A stretch of DNA of 64,000 nucleotides from positions 1 through 64,000 of the forward strand of contig DATGJP010000078.1 of assembly GCA_035295125.1 (NCBI GenBank), in the 5' to 3' direction. This DNA is from JAICMB01 sp035295125 (GTDB taxonomy: Bacteria > Acidobacteriota > Terriglobia > Bryobacterales > Bryobacteraceae). The position numbers and the translations under genes were made by a program. Numbering within the stretch: position 1 is the stretch's first letter; each line of letters begins with the position of its first letter. The notes beneath the pieces were generated by a model. The model was not told the origin of the DNA. It searched no databases and saw nothing but the letters and a program-made list of their open reading frames with translations. Below, piece by piece: positions 25,277 to 33,488 of the stretch.

Positions 25277-26557
25277 TTAGGAGCGGGTGAAGCCCAGGCC
25301 GGCCGCGTCCATTCCGCGTTTGGCTTCCGGAGTCGACATGACGCGTTGCCAAACGGAACCGCTGCGCGCATTCTCAGCCATCAGCATCGTGATGCCGACG
25401 TCGATTCCGATTACATAACGGCTGTACCACTTCTCTTTCGGATGGAAGGCATCGACAAACCCGAATCGCGACCACGCATTGTTGTAGCGCTCGTGCATGT
25501 TCCGCATCACGGCGCCGCAAAGTTCGGGTAGGAATCCGAGCGAGCCCCCCGCGGCACACGGAACCAGGGTCCCGTCCGGCGGGTTCGCCGGCGATCCCCA
25601 TATACGATAACCGTTGCGTGAATCAGAGGCGGTGACGCCCCACATGTCCGGACCGTACCAAGGAAAATCTTTCGAAAGGCCCATGCAGTACAGCCGATGG
25701 GCTTCCGTCGCCCGCACCGAATTGAGGAAATAGTTCGCGTAACGATCTTCGCGGTGCCGGAAGTCGAACCAGGCGTGTGAATACTGGTGTACGAAGAGCG
25801 GTGTCGTTGAGGCATCGATATAGGTGATGCCTTCGTAATCACGAAGCGGCCGCGCAAAGGAGTTCCAGCAGGTCGCCGGTATCGGATGCTTTTCGGAGGA
25901 GATCGCCAGCAGGTACATGGCAAGGTCCTCCGAATACGAATCCCAGCGATACTTCACAAAGCCGCTCTCCGGCATCCAGCCGTGCGACAGCGTATCGCGG
26001 TCGTTGAGCATCCAGTTCCAGTCGGCGCGGTTCAACAGCTCCGTCGCATACTTGTGGATCTCGGCATCGTTCCAATGCGCGCGGGCGTGAAGAACACCGC
26101 AAAGCAACCAGGCCGTGTCGATGGAAGAGACTTCGCTGGCCCAGGCGCGTTCTCCGGACGCCGAGTCGAGGAAGTGATAGAAGAATCCGCGTTCCTGCGA
26201 CGTATGATCGCACAGGAACTTTAAAGTGGTCCGTACTCGCGCCCGAATCCTGTCGCGATCGTAGAAGCCGCGATTGTCGCCCACCGCGAGCGCGCTCAAG
26301 CCGAAACCGGTGGCCGCAATGCTCGCGACGCCGCCGGAGTACGACTCGTCCACCAAGGCGCGGTCGAGAACCAGACCGGTCTTCGGATCCGCCATTTCAT
26401 AAAAATACTGGAAAGCTCGACGCTCGACTTCATCGAGAAGACTGTCGCGAAACAGACTCGCGCGTGCGGGCCGCGTCGCCAGTAACGACACACCGGCGCC
26501 GGCAAGAAGGCCCAAAAAACGACGCCGGGAGGGGTCCCTGCGGGGTTCTACAATCAC
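25277..26557 (-). CDS. Tat-exported glucoamylase-fold protein, GH144-like (beta-1,2-glucan related)
   Basis: A 426-residue protein from GTG 26557; the frame is open to 26617. A twin-arginine signal (S-R-R-R-F-L-G-L-L-A-G-A-G-V-S-L-L-A-T) is followed by an (alpha/alpha)6-type domain with F-Q-Y-F-Y-E-M-A-D-P-K-T-G-L-V-L-D, S-I-A-A-T-G-F-G-L, S-S-I-D-T-A-W-L-L, W-D-S-Y-S-E and Y-D-R-D. This is the glucoamylase-like family (COG5368) from which GH144 endo-beta-1,2-glucanases were described. The neighbouring glucan synthase supports a beta-1,2-glucan substrate, but that is inference. A TATACT box at 26570-26575 (minus) lies about twelve bases before the GTG, so the message may be nearly leaderless. 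Confidence 0.82.
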   Translation of the reverse strand: MIVEPRRDPSRRRFLGLLAGAGVSLLATRPARASLFRDSLLDEVERRAFQYFYEMADPKTGLVLDRALVDESYSGGVASIAATGFGLSALAVGDNRGFYDRDRIRARVRTTLKFLCDHTSQERGFFYHFLDSASGERAWASEVSSIDTAWLLCGVLHARAHWNDAEIHKYATELLNRADWNWMLNDRDTLSHGWMPESGFVKYRWDSYSEDLAMYLLAISSEKHPIPATCWNSFARPLRDYEGITYIDASTTPLFVHQYSHAWFDFRHREDRYANYFLNSVRATEAHRLYCMGLSKDFPWYGPDMWGVTASDSRNGYRIWGSPANPPDGTLVPCAAGGSLGFLPELCGAVMRNMHERYNNAWSRFGFVDAFHPKEKWYSRYVIGIDVGITMLMAENARSGSVWQRVMSTPEAKRGMDAAGLGFTRS

Positions 26558-26755
26558 TGTGTTTCTTACAGTATAAAAGATGCCACGGTGTTCCCGGTAG
26601 TGATCCGCAAGCTTCAAACGGTGAAAACACGCCCAGGATCCGTAAGAATTTCCCTCATAGATCAGCGCGGCAACGGGGCAAGTGCCCGAAATCGCCTTTA
26701 CTTTCCGTTTGGCATTCCATCGGCAACCAAACTACCGGCGATGACCGGAAGAATC

Positions 26756-27559
26756 ATGAAACCTTTGAGTAACGTACCTGCGAAGCGTCGTGCTCCCCTT
26801 GCGTCGGCTGTCATTTCATTCTTCGAGTGGTTCGGCGAATTGGCTGTATTTTGCGGACGGTTGTTTCGGTCCGGAATGGCCCCGCCTTACGAATTCCGCG
26901 AGCTAATCCGGCAACTCGATTTGATTGGAACGCTGTCGTCGCCACTAGCTGCTCTCGCGGGAGCCGCTACCGGAGTGGTTCTTTCGCTCGAAACGAGCGA
27001 CAGCCTGGCACGTTTCGGCGCCAAGGCGATGCTGCCCGCCGTCATCGTGTTCTCGCTGATCCGGGAGAGCGGCCCGATTATCACTGCATTGGTGGTGAGC
27101 GGACGTGTGAGTGCGGGGATCGGGGCCGAGTTGGGATCGATGAAAGTCACCGAGCAAATCGATGCCATGGAAGCATCGGCCATCGACCCGTTCAAATATC
27201 TAGTGGCAACACGGGTCCTCGCCTGCATTCTAATGCTCCCACTTCTCACGCTGGTTACAGATTTCTTCGGAGTCGTGATGGGTTGGGTCGCCACCACACT
27301 CGCCCAGCCGCTTTCATTTCGATTGTTTCTCGACCGGGGATTGAAAGCTGCCCAATTTAGCGATTTTCTCCCGCCAACTTTTAAGACCGCGATCTTCGGG
27401 GCAATCATCGGAGTCATCGCCTGTTTTCAAGGCATGCGCACGCGCGGCGGCACCGCGGGTGTCGGCCGATCTGTCACTAGCGCCGTGGTGCTTGCCTCGC
27501 TGTTCGTCATCGTCACAGACGTTCTGCTCGTGCGGCTAATCGAGGTGGCGTTCCCATGA
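26756..27559 (+). CDS. mlaE: MlaE-type lipid-transport ABC permease
   Basis: A 267-residue permease from ATG 26756 (the frame is open to 26588, but the added N-terminus is polar and unlike the family). It is a YrbE/MlaE protein with about five or six hydrophobic segments and the conserved loop R-E-S-G-P-I-I-T-A-L-V-V-S-G-R-V-S-A-G-I and E-L-G-S-M-K-V-T-E-Q-I-D-A-M-E. It should form the inner-membrane core of an Mla-type phospholipid transporter with the ATPase and MCE proteins that follow. The downstream overlap (ATGA) fits an operon. Confidence 0.92.
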   Translation: MKPLSNVPAKRRAPLASAVISFFEWFGELAVFCGRLFRSGMAPPYEFRELIRQLDLIGTLSSPLAALAGAATGVVLSLETSDSLARFGAKAMLPAVIVFSLIRESGPIITALVVSGRVSAGIGAELGSMKVTEQIDAMEASAIDPFKYLVATRVLACILMLPLLTLVTDFFGVVMGWVATTLAQPLSFRLFLDRGLKAAQFSDFLPPTFKTAIFGAIIGVIACFQGMRTRGGTAGVGRSVTSAVVLASLFVIVTDVLLVRLIEVAFP

Positions 27560-28314
27560 GCCAGATCGTCGTGAAAAGCCTATGCAAGTCGTTTGGAAGC
27601 CAGAAGGTCCTGAACGGAATCGATCTCTCGATTGATAAAGGCGAGACGTTGGCCGTCCTGGGACGCAGCGGAACCGGCAAAAGCGTGCTTTTGAAACTGC
27701 TGGTCGGCCTGCAAACGCCGGATTCCGGTTCGATCATCGTCGACGGCCAGGAAATTAACGGCCTGGCCCTAAAACAACTCAACGAAGTGCGTAAGAAAAT
27801 CGGATTCCTGTTCCAACAAGCCGCCTTATACGATTCTCTAACGGTCGGTGAGAACGTCGCGTTCCCGCTCGCGAGGCACATGAAACTTTCCGCGCCCGAG
27901 CAGGAGAGCAAAGTCAAAGAACTGCTGTCCGAAGTGGGCATGGAGCACGACCTGGACAAGCTGCCCTCCGAGCTTTCCGGCGGCATGCGCAAACGCGTGG
28001 GGCTTGCTCGCGCCCTGGCTTTAGATCCGGAGATTCTCCTGTTCGACGAGCCTACGAGCGGGCTCGACCCCATCACGGCGGGTGAAATCGAGGAACTGAT
28101 CGTGAAATTGCAAGAGCAGCGGCGCAGGACGGCGCTGGTGGTCACTCACGACGTTGGACGGGCAAAGAACTATTCGCATCGCCTGGTGCTCCTTCATGAA
28201 GGCCGCATTCGGGCTCAAGGAACTTTGGAGGAGTTGCAGCGGAGTGGCGACCCGTTTGTGGCCCGTTTCGTCGGCCAGGAACAGGAGCATCGCGAGTTGC
28301 AGGAGGCTTTATGA
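27556..28314 (+). CDS. mlaF: MlaF-type lipid-transport ATPase
   Basis: A 252-residue ABC ATPase of the Mla/Ttg2A family. Walker A G-R-S-G-T-G-K-S, Q-loop F-L-F-Q-Q-A-A-L-Y-D-S-L-T-V, signature L-S-G-G-M-R-K-R-V-G-L-A-R, Walker B I-L-L-F-D-E-P-T-S-G-L-D, and H-loop V-T-H-D. It energises lipid movement between the inner membrane and the MCE protein encoded next. It overlaps both neighbours by four bases. Confidence 0.95.
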   Translation: MSQIVVKSLCKSFGSQKVLNGIDLSIDKGETLAVLGRSGTGKSVLLKLLVGLQTPDSGSIIVDGQEINGLALKQLNEVRKKIGFLFQQAALYDSLTVGENVAFPLARHMKLSAPEQESKVKELLSEVGMEHDLDKLPSELSGGMRKRVGLARALALDPEILLFDEPTSGLDPITAGEIEELIVKLQEQRRRTALVVTHDVGRAKNYSHRLVLLHEGRIRAQGTLEELQRSGDPFVARFVGQEQEHRELQEAL

Positions 28315-29402
28315 GAAGAGAATTACGATTGGGTGTGTTCGTGGTCGTGACCCTGCTGATTCTAGCCGCGGCCGTTTTCCTGATCGGCAGCCAAAAGTCG
28401 CTCTTCAAATCCACGTACACACTGAACACCACGTTTAAGAATGCCGTGGGCCTGGTATCTGGGGCCGAGGTGCGAGTGGCCGGCATCCGCGAAGGCACAG
28501 TCAAGCAGCTCGTACTGCCAAAGCGGTCGGGCGAGAACCTGACGGTCGTGATGAACATGGAAGATGCCACTCGTGGGGTTCTCAAGAAAGACTCCCTTGC
28601 TGCCATCAAGAACGAGGGACTCCTCGGCGATAAGTACGTCGAAATCACGTTTGGGTCACCGAATGCCCCCTCGTTGAAAAACGGTGACACGATCGCCAGC
28701 GAACCGCCGCTCGACATTTCCGACCTCATCAAGAAAACCGATCAGATCCTCGACACAACGCAAGGCTCGCTGAACAACATGCAAACCGCCACGGATAACC
28801 TGGCGTCGATCAGCTCGAAGGTCAATGAAGGCAAGGGAACGATTGGCGGATTGATCAACGATCCCACCATCTACCGGCAAGCCAGCCAGGGCGCCGCATC
28901 GTTCGCGGACGATATGGAGGCTCTGAAGCACAATTTCCTGCTGCGTGGATTCTTCCACAAGCGCGGCTACGAAGACCCTGCGGACCTCACCAAAAATGCA
29001 CTCGCCCAACTGCCGGCCGCAACGCCAACCGCGCAATTCACGTACGACGTGAAGCAGCTCTTCGACAAACCCGCAACGGCCAAGCTAAAACATGCGAAAG
29101 AACTGAATGAAGCCGGCTCAAAGCTCGAACAGGGCGGATTCGGCCTGGCGATCATCAGCGTGAACGGACCGGCGACCGGAGATTCCGATAAAGATCGGCT
29201 CACAACGGAAGCTCAGAGCACCGCGATTCGTGAATACCTTGTCCAGAATTTCAAACTGGACGACACTCGGATCAAAACGTTGGGATTGGGAAAAGCGAAG
29301 GATGACGCAGAGAGTGGAAAGGTGGCGGTTTTGGTCTATGGCGAGGAAACCAAGGCGCCGGCGGCACAGAAAGGGCCGCCCAGCGCCTCGGCGAAGAGGT
29401 GA
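28311..29402 (+). CDS. mlaD: MCE (MlaD-type) protein with OmpA-like C-terminal domain
   Basis: A 363-residue periplasmic lipid-binding protein anchored by one N-terminal helix (L-G-V-F-V-V-V-T-L-L-I-L-A-A-A-V-F-L). The MCE domain spans about 35-118 (F-K-N-A-V-G-L-V-S-G-A-E-V-R-V-A-G). A helical linker (to about 215) follows. Residues about 240-345 have the strand-helix order of an OmpA C-terminal domain, with S-V-N-G-P, a T-A-I-R-E-Y-L helix, T-R-I-K-T-L-G-L-G-K and a final K-V-A-V-L-V-Y strand. The OmpA part is degenerate at the peptidoglycan-binding residues. It may anchor the lipid tunnel to the cell wall. Its stop abuts the stop of the convergent DUF892 gene with no spacer. Confidence 0.85.
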   Translation: MRRELRLGVFVVVTLLILAAAVFLIGSQKSLFKSTYTLNTTFKNAVGLVSGAEVRVAGIREGTVKQLVLPKRSGENLTVVMNMEDATRGVLKKDSLAAIKNEGLLGDKYVEITFGSPNAPSLKNGDTIASEPPLDISDLIKKTDQILDTTQGSLNNMQTATDNLASISSKVNEGKGTIGGLINDPTIYRQASQGAASFADDMEALKHNFLLRGFFHKRGYEDPADLTKNALAQLPAATPTAQFTYDVKQLFDKPATAKLKHAKELNEAGSKLEQGGFGLAIISVNGPATGDSDKDRLTTEAQSTAIREYLVQNFKLDDTRIKTLGLGKAKDDAESGKVAVLVYGEETKAPAAQKGPPSASAKR

Positions 29403-29921
29403 TCACCTCGTCTTTTGAGTTTCCCGGGTGCCGCGCGAGGCGTTCTGGTTCACCAGTGTCTGTGCCAGGCGGGTCAGCTTCTGATCCGCCTGTTTCTCCT
29501 CTTCGAGCGTCTCCTCCAGAAGAGTGGCCGCCTGTGTAAGGCCCAGCATTTGAGCAAAAGCCTTGGCGGAGCCATACCCGGCGATCTCGTAGTGCTCCAC
29601 GCGATTGGCGGCGGCGATTAGCCCGGCGTCCCGCACGTTGGGCTCTTCAATATCGTCGATCGCCTTCTCACCTTCTTCAATCAGGCCCTTCATAGCCTCG
29701 CAGGTTTCACCTTTCGCCTTCTTGCCCAGTTCGCCGAATATTCTGTTCAGCCGCTCCACCTGTCCCTTCGTTTGTTCCAGGTGCATTTCGAAAGCCTGAC
29801 GCAACTGCGCGGAATTGGACGCCTCGGCCATTTTGGGGAGCGCCTTCACCAGTCGCTTCTCGGCATCATAGAGGTCTTCAATCTGCTCGAGGAACAGATC
29901 GTCCATGGTCTCAATTTTCAT
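29403..29921 (-). CDS. Ferritin-like DUF892 (YciE/YciF) protein
   Basis: A 172-residue four-helix protein: F-L-E-Q-I-E-D-L-Y-D-A-E-K-R-L at the N-terminus, C-E-A-M-K-G-L-I-E-E-G, N-R-V-E-H-Y-E-I-A-G-Y-G and L-L-E-E-T-L-E-E-E-K-Q-A-D. The Glu and His residues of the four helices form the family's di-iron-type site. Members are linked to general stress and desiccation responses. AAAGGAG lies just before ATG 29921. The gene is monocistronic and converges on mlaD. Confidence 0.93.
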   Translation of the reverse strand: MKIETMDDLFLEQIEDLYDAEKRLVKALPKMAEASNSAQLRQAFEMHLEQTKGQVERLNRIFGELGKKAKGETCEAMKGLIEEGEKAIDDIEEPNVRDAGLIAAANRVEHYEIAGYGSAKAFAQMLGLTQAATLLEETLEEEKQADQKLTRLAQTLVNQNASRGTRETQKTR

Positions 29922-30031
29922 TGCGGATGCTCCTTTAATTCTTTTAGGAATGATTTTTGGGGTCGTGTCCCAATCGTTAGACTGTTCCAGCCCGTTCTGT
30001 TTTCGCCTCTTTTAGCAGTCCGCGGGAATAG

Positions 30032-30670
30032 TTAGGCCGCCTTCAACAAGCGGTTTACTTTCTTCAGGTCGGCGACAAACTGGCGGAACTCTTCGTGACG
30101 CTGGTCTGAGTCTGGCGCACGCAGCACAGCGGAGGGGTGAATCGTGGAAGTAACGTGCGGCGCCCAAGGATGTTCAACAAATTTCCCGCGCTCCTTCGTC
30201 AGGCGATAGGCGGGGCCAAAGACTGATAGCGCGGCCGTCGCGCCAAGACATACGATGATCTCCGGCTTGACTAGCGCAACCTCGGCTTCGAGCCAAGGAC
30301 GGCACGCTCTGACTTCAGTGACTGACGGCTTTTTGTGCAGCCGCCGCTTTCCACGTTCCTCGAACTTAAAATGTTTAACCGCGTTACTCACGTATACATC
30401 GTCGCGCTCGATCTCCGCTTCGATCAGCGCACGATGTAGCACTCCGCCGGCCGGGCCGACAAATGGATGCCCCTGTAAATCCTCGTCGTTGCCTGGCTGC
30501 TCGCCGATCATCATGAGACGTGCCGACACCGGCCCCTCGCCGAAAACGGCTTGTGTCGCCTGCCGGTAAAGATCGCATCCGTGGCACTCCTGGACGGACC
30601 GGCGCAGCGTGCGCAGTGTTGGATGTGAAGGGACGTATTCGGCCGCGGTTGTCGTTTCATGTCGCAACAT
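30032..30670 (-). CDS. UdgX-type uracil-DNA glycosylase
   Basis: A 212-residue family-4-like uracil-DNA glycosylase. Four cysteines suit a [4Fe-4S] cluster (Cys29, Cys32, Cys123, Cys141). Motif 1 is G-E-Q-P-G-N-D-E-D (56-64) and motif 3 is H-P-S-A-V-L. The insertion K-R-R-L-H (108-112) is the R-loop that defines UdgX; in the mycobacterial enzyme the equivalent His bonds covalently to the abasic sugar after uracil removal. His112 is therefore predicted to make a permanent DNA-protein cross-link. The gene is divergent from the ThDP enzyme at 30777 and stands alone. Confidence 0.92.
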   Translation of the reverse strand: MLRHETTTAAEYVPSHPTLRTLRRSVQECHGCDLYRQATQAVFGEGPVSARLMMIGEQPGNDEDLQGHPFVGPAGGVLHRALIEAEIERDDVYVSNAVKHFKFEERGKRRLHKKPSVTEVRACRPWLEAEVALVKPEIIVCLGATAALSVFGPAYRLTKERGKFVEHPWAPHVTSTIHPSAVLRAPDSDQRHEEFRQFVADLKKVNRLLKAA

Positions 30671-30776
30671 ACGTCAACGAAACACGAGCAATCGTATAGC
30701 CGTGCGGGCTGATAACCAAACTGAAACAGCACCCGGTATGGTCAGTCTAAGAATTGAGTGCACAAAGGAGCAGCGC

Positions 30777-32537
30777 ATGACCCGGACAGCGTCCGATGTT
30801 CTGATTGACACGATTCACGCATGGGGCGTGGATGTCATTTTCGGTTTGCCTGGTGACGGCATCAACGGCATCATGGAGGCCCTTCGGAAACAGAGTGACC
30901 GTGTTCGCTTTGTCCACGTCAGGCACGAGGAATCCGCCGCTTTCATGGCATGTGCGCACGCTAAACACACCGGCAGACTCGGCTGTTGTCTCGCCACTTC
31001 AGGACCTGGCGGTATCCACCTTTTGAACGGCCTCTACGATGCCAAGCTCGACGGCCAGCCGGTGCTCGCGATCACGGGCATGCAGTTCCACGATTTGACC
31101 GACACCCACAGCCAGCAGGATGTCGAGTTGGACAAGCTCTTTGAGAATGTCTGTGTCTACAACACGCGCTGCATGGGCGCCGATCACATGGAGAACATCG
31201 CGGAGTTGGCCTGCCGCACAGCCATGTCCTATCGCGGTGTCGCACACATCTGCGTGCCGGTGGATTTTCAGGAAGCCGAAGTCACAAAGAAAGGCAACGG
31301 CAGGAGCGAGCGGAACCTGCCCCACCATATCTCCAACGTGTCGGCGTTCAGTGCCAGGATACCGTGCGAGGACGATCTGCGGCGCGCCGCGGACGTCTTG
31401 AACCGCGGGAAGCGCATTGCCATCCTGGCAGGCCGCGGAGCGTTGCACTCCACGGATGAACTGGAACACGCCGCTGAAAAGCTCTCCGCGCCTATTGTGA
31501 AAGCACTCCTCGGCAAGGCTGCTGTTCCTGACGACAGCCCCTATACAACCGGCACCATTGGCCTGCTGGGTACAAAACCCTCGCAGGAAGTGATGGAGCA
31601 ATGCGACACGCTGCTGATTGTCGGAAGCTCATTCCCGTATATTGAATTCCTTCCGAAGCCTGGCCAGGCGGCCGGCGTTCAGATCGACCTCGACCCCATA
31701 CGCATCGGTCTGCGTTATCCGGTTGAGGTTGGTTTGGTGGGTGACTGCAAACGGACGCTTCAATTGCTCCTGCCGATGCTTAAGGGGAATGGGCGGAAAG
31801 GCTTCCTCAGCGAAGCGCAGGCGGGAATGCGGGACTGGGCCAAAACCATGGAAAAGCATGCCACCGTAATGACCACGCCGATGAAGCCCCAGGTGGTGGC
31901 GGCGGAGTTGGGCAAACGGCTCCCCGACGATGCGATCATCAACTGCGACTCTGGCACCATCGCGACCTGGTGGGCCCGGCATATCCCCGCGAAACGCGGC
32001 CAACTGCACACAGTTTCCGGAAACCTGGCAACCATGGCGTGCGGACTGCCCTACACGATCGCGTCACAGATTGCTTATCCCGACCGGCTTTGCATCGGGT
32101 TCGTTGGAGATGGCGGATTCACGATGCTCATGGGTGAGTTCGCGACAGCAGTGAAATACAAGCTGCCGATCAAAATCGTCATCATCAAGAACAACACGCT
32201 GGGCCAGATCAAGTGGGAACAGATGGTCTTCCTTGGCAATCCCGAATACGGATGTGACCTGAATCCCATCAACTTCGCCGAATTCGCTCGCGCCTGCGGC
32301 GGCGAGGGCTTCACGATTGAAGACCCCAATCAATGTGGCGACATTCTCGACCGCGCATTGAAGAGTCCTGGTCCCGCCGTAATCGAAGCGGTGGTGGATC
32401 CCAACGAACCACCTATGCCACCCAAGATCACCGCACGGCAGGCGGCCCATTTTGCGGAATCGCTGGCCAAGGGCACGCCCGACCGGCGGAAGATCATCGA
32501 AGACGTGATTGAGGGCAAAATTCGTGAGCTGGTGTAG
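30777..32537 (+). CDS. Thiamine-diphosphate enzyme, pyruvate oxidase / pyruvate:quinone dehydrogenase type
   Basis: A 586-residue enzyme from ATG 30777, preceded by AAAGGAG. The upstream open frame to 30609 is antisense to udgX and is not expected to be used. Three domains: PYR (1-180, catalytic Glu in R-H-E-E-S-A-A-F), central nucleotide-binding (190-340) and PP (365-550, G-D-G-G-F-T-M ... N-N ThDP motif). Length and pattern suit PoxB, which oxidises pyruvate to acetate and CO2 with electrons to quinone or oxygen. Related acetolactate synthase and glyoxylate carboligase families are less likely but not excluded. It is monocistronic. Confidence 0.85.
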   Translation: MTRTASDVLIDTIHAWGVDVIFGLPGDGINGIMEALRKQSDRVRFVHVRHEESAAFMACAHAKHTGRLGCCLATSGPGGIHLLNGLYDAKLDGQPVLAITGMQFHDLTDTHSQQDVELDKLFENVCVYNTRCMGADHMENIAELACRTAMSYRGVAHICVPVDFQEAEVTKKGNGRSERNLPHHISNVSAFSARIPCEDDLRRAADVLNRGKRIAILAGRGALHSTDELEHAAEKLSAPIVKALLGKAAVPDDSPYTTGTIGLLGTKPSQEVMEQCDTLLIVGSSFPYIEFLPKPGQAAGVQIDLDPIRIGLRYPVEVGLVGDCKRTLQLLLPMLKGNGRKGFLSEAQAGMRDWAKTMEKHATVMTTPMKPQVVAAELGKRLPDDAIINCDSGTIATWWARHIPAKRGQLHTVSGNLATMACGLPYTIASQIAYPDRLCIGFVGDGGFTMLMGEFATAVKYKLPIKIVIIKNNTLGQIKWEQMVFLGNPEYGCDLNPINFAEFARACGGEGFTIEDPNQCGDILDRALKSPGPAVIEAVVDPNEPPMPPKITARQAAHFAESLAKGTPDRRKIIEDVIEGKIRELV

Positions 32538-32633
32538 GTAATCAACTGGACCCTATCCATCTGCCTGCACTTTTGGTATCATCGGCTAGAACATGAGAAG
32601 TACCGTCCCGATACCGGCGCCCTGCCGTGAAAC

Positions 32634-33245
32634 ATGATTCCGCCGAGAAGCTACCCACCCCGCGGCCCCAGACCGAGAATCCGTGAGAATGTGAACGAGG
32701 CAATCCGTGCGCGTGAAGTTCGCGCGGTCTTTCCTGACGGTAGTGTCGAGATTATGCCGACGCTCGCCGCCGTTCGAAAGGCCCAGGAGTTGGGCCTCGA
32801 TCTGATTCTGATCGCGCCAACGGCCGAACCGCCTGTCGCCAAGGCCATGGATTACGGCCAGTGGCAGTACGAAAACAAGAAGAAGCAGCACGAAGCAAAG
32901 CGAAAGCAGCACGTCATCCAGGTCAAGGAACTGAAATTCCGCCCGAACACGGACGACCACGACTACGATTTCAAGAAGAATCATGCGATCCGCTTCCTGA
33001 AGGAGGGGAACCGCGTGAAGGCGATCGTGCAATTCCGGGGACGGGAGATCGCGCATACCGATCTGGGCAAAAAGCTTTTGCTGCGTTTTGCTGGGGATCT
33101 GCAGCAATTCGGTACCGTCGAAGGCCAGCCCAAACTTGAGGGTCGCAACGCTCACGTCATCATCGCGCCCATCAAGACCTTGAAAGAGGGGGCTAAACCC
33201 GAGAAATCCGGTCAGGCACCTCAGGCCCCTCAGGCGGCGCACTAG
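32634..33245 (+). CDS. infC: Translation initiation factor IF-3
   Basis: A 203-residue IF-3. The N-domain has R-I-R-E-N-V-N-E-A-I-R and A-V-R-K-A-Q-E-L-G-L-D-L. The lysine-rich linker is K-A-M-D-Y-G-Q-W-Q-Y-E-N-K-K-K-Q. The C-domain has V-K-E-L-K-F-R-P-N-T-D-D-H-D-Y and V-K-A-I-V-Q-F-R-G-R-E. A Pro/Ala/Gln-rich tail ends the protein. A stop lies six bases before ATG 32634, so the start is at or just after this point. The second codon is ATT, and many infC genes start at AUU, so initiation at 32637 is possible. No Shine-Dalgarno sequence is obvious. The usual partners rpmI and rplT do not follow. Confidence 0.95.
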   Translation: MIPPRSYPPRGPRPRIRENVNEAIRAREVRAVFPDGSVEIMPTLAAVRKAQELGLDLILIAPTAEPPVAKAMDYGQWQYENKKKQHEAKRKQHVIQVKELKFRPNTDDHDYDFKKNHAIRFLKEGNRVKAIVQFRGREIAHTDLGKKLLLRFAGDLQQFGTVEGQPKLEGRNAHVIIAPIKTLKEGAKPEKSGQAPQAPQAAH

Positions 33246-33259
33246 TAACGCCGCGTTTA

Positions 33260-33441
33260 GGCCAACACCACTTAGTTTTCTCTAAACCGAGTAGTCCCGC
33301 TGCCTGTGATGCAGGATGGCATCCTGCCGCCGGTTGCCAACCGGCGCTGGTCGGGCCGGGTTAACAACCCGCCGCAGGCTAACAGCCTGCCTCACAGGCT
33401 CAATCAAACTCGCTGTTCCGGAAAACTAAGTGGCATTGGCC
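33260..33441. mobile_element. MITE-like element: terminal inverted repeats enclosing four hairpins
   Basis: Terminal inverted repeats of 21 bases at 33260-33280 and 33421-33441 match at 19 positions and share CCACTTAGTTTTC (complement on the right). Between them, close together, are four perfect or near-perfect dyads: GCAGGATG/CATCCTGC (33311-33327), CCGGTTG/CAACCGG (33330-33344), CGGGTT/AACCCG (about 33357-33371) and GCAGGCT/AGCCTGC (33374-33390). An outer CTGTGA/TCACAG pair (about 33304 and 33391) encloses them. There is no reading frame for a transposase. It could be a non-autonomous mobile element or a structured 3' region of infC. Confidence 0.6.
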
Positions 33442-33475
33442 TTCAGGCGGTAAATCCGCTTCGGCAGCCTGAAGG
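33440..33475. repeat. Hairpin of the CCTTCAGGC family
   Basis: Nine-base perfect arms CCTTCAGGC (33440-33448) and GCCTGAAGG (33467-33475). Inside the loop is a smaller GCGG/CCGC dyad. It adjoins the right end of the inverted-repeat element and sits just before the end of the convergent HNH gene, so it could act as a terminator. The CCTTCAGG core also appears at 53066-53081. Confidence 0.6.
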
Positions 33476-33488
33476 TTGCCGTTCCAGA

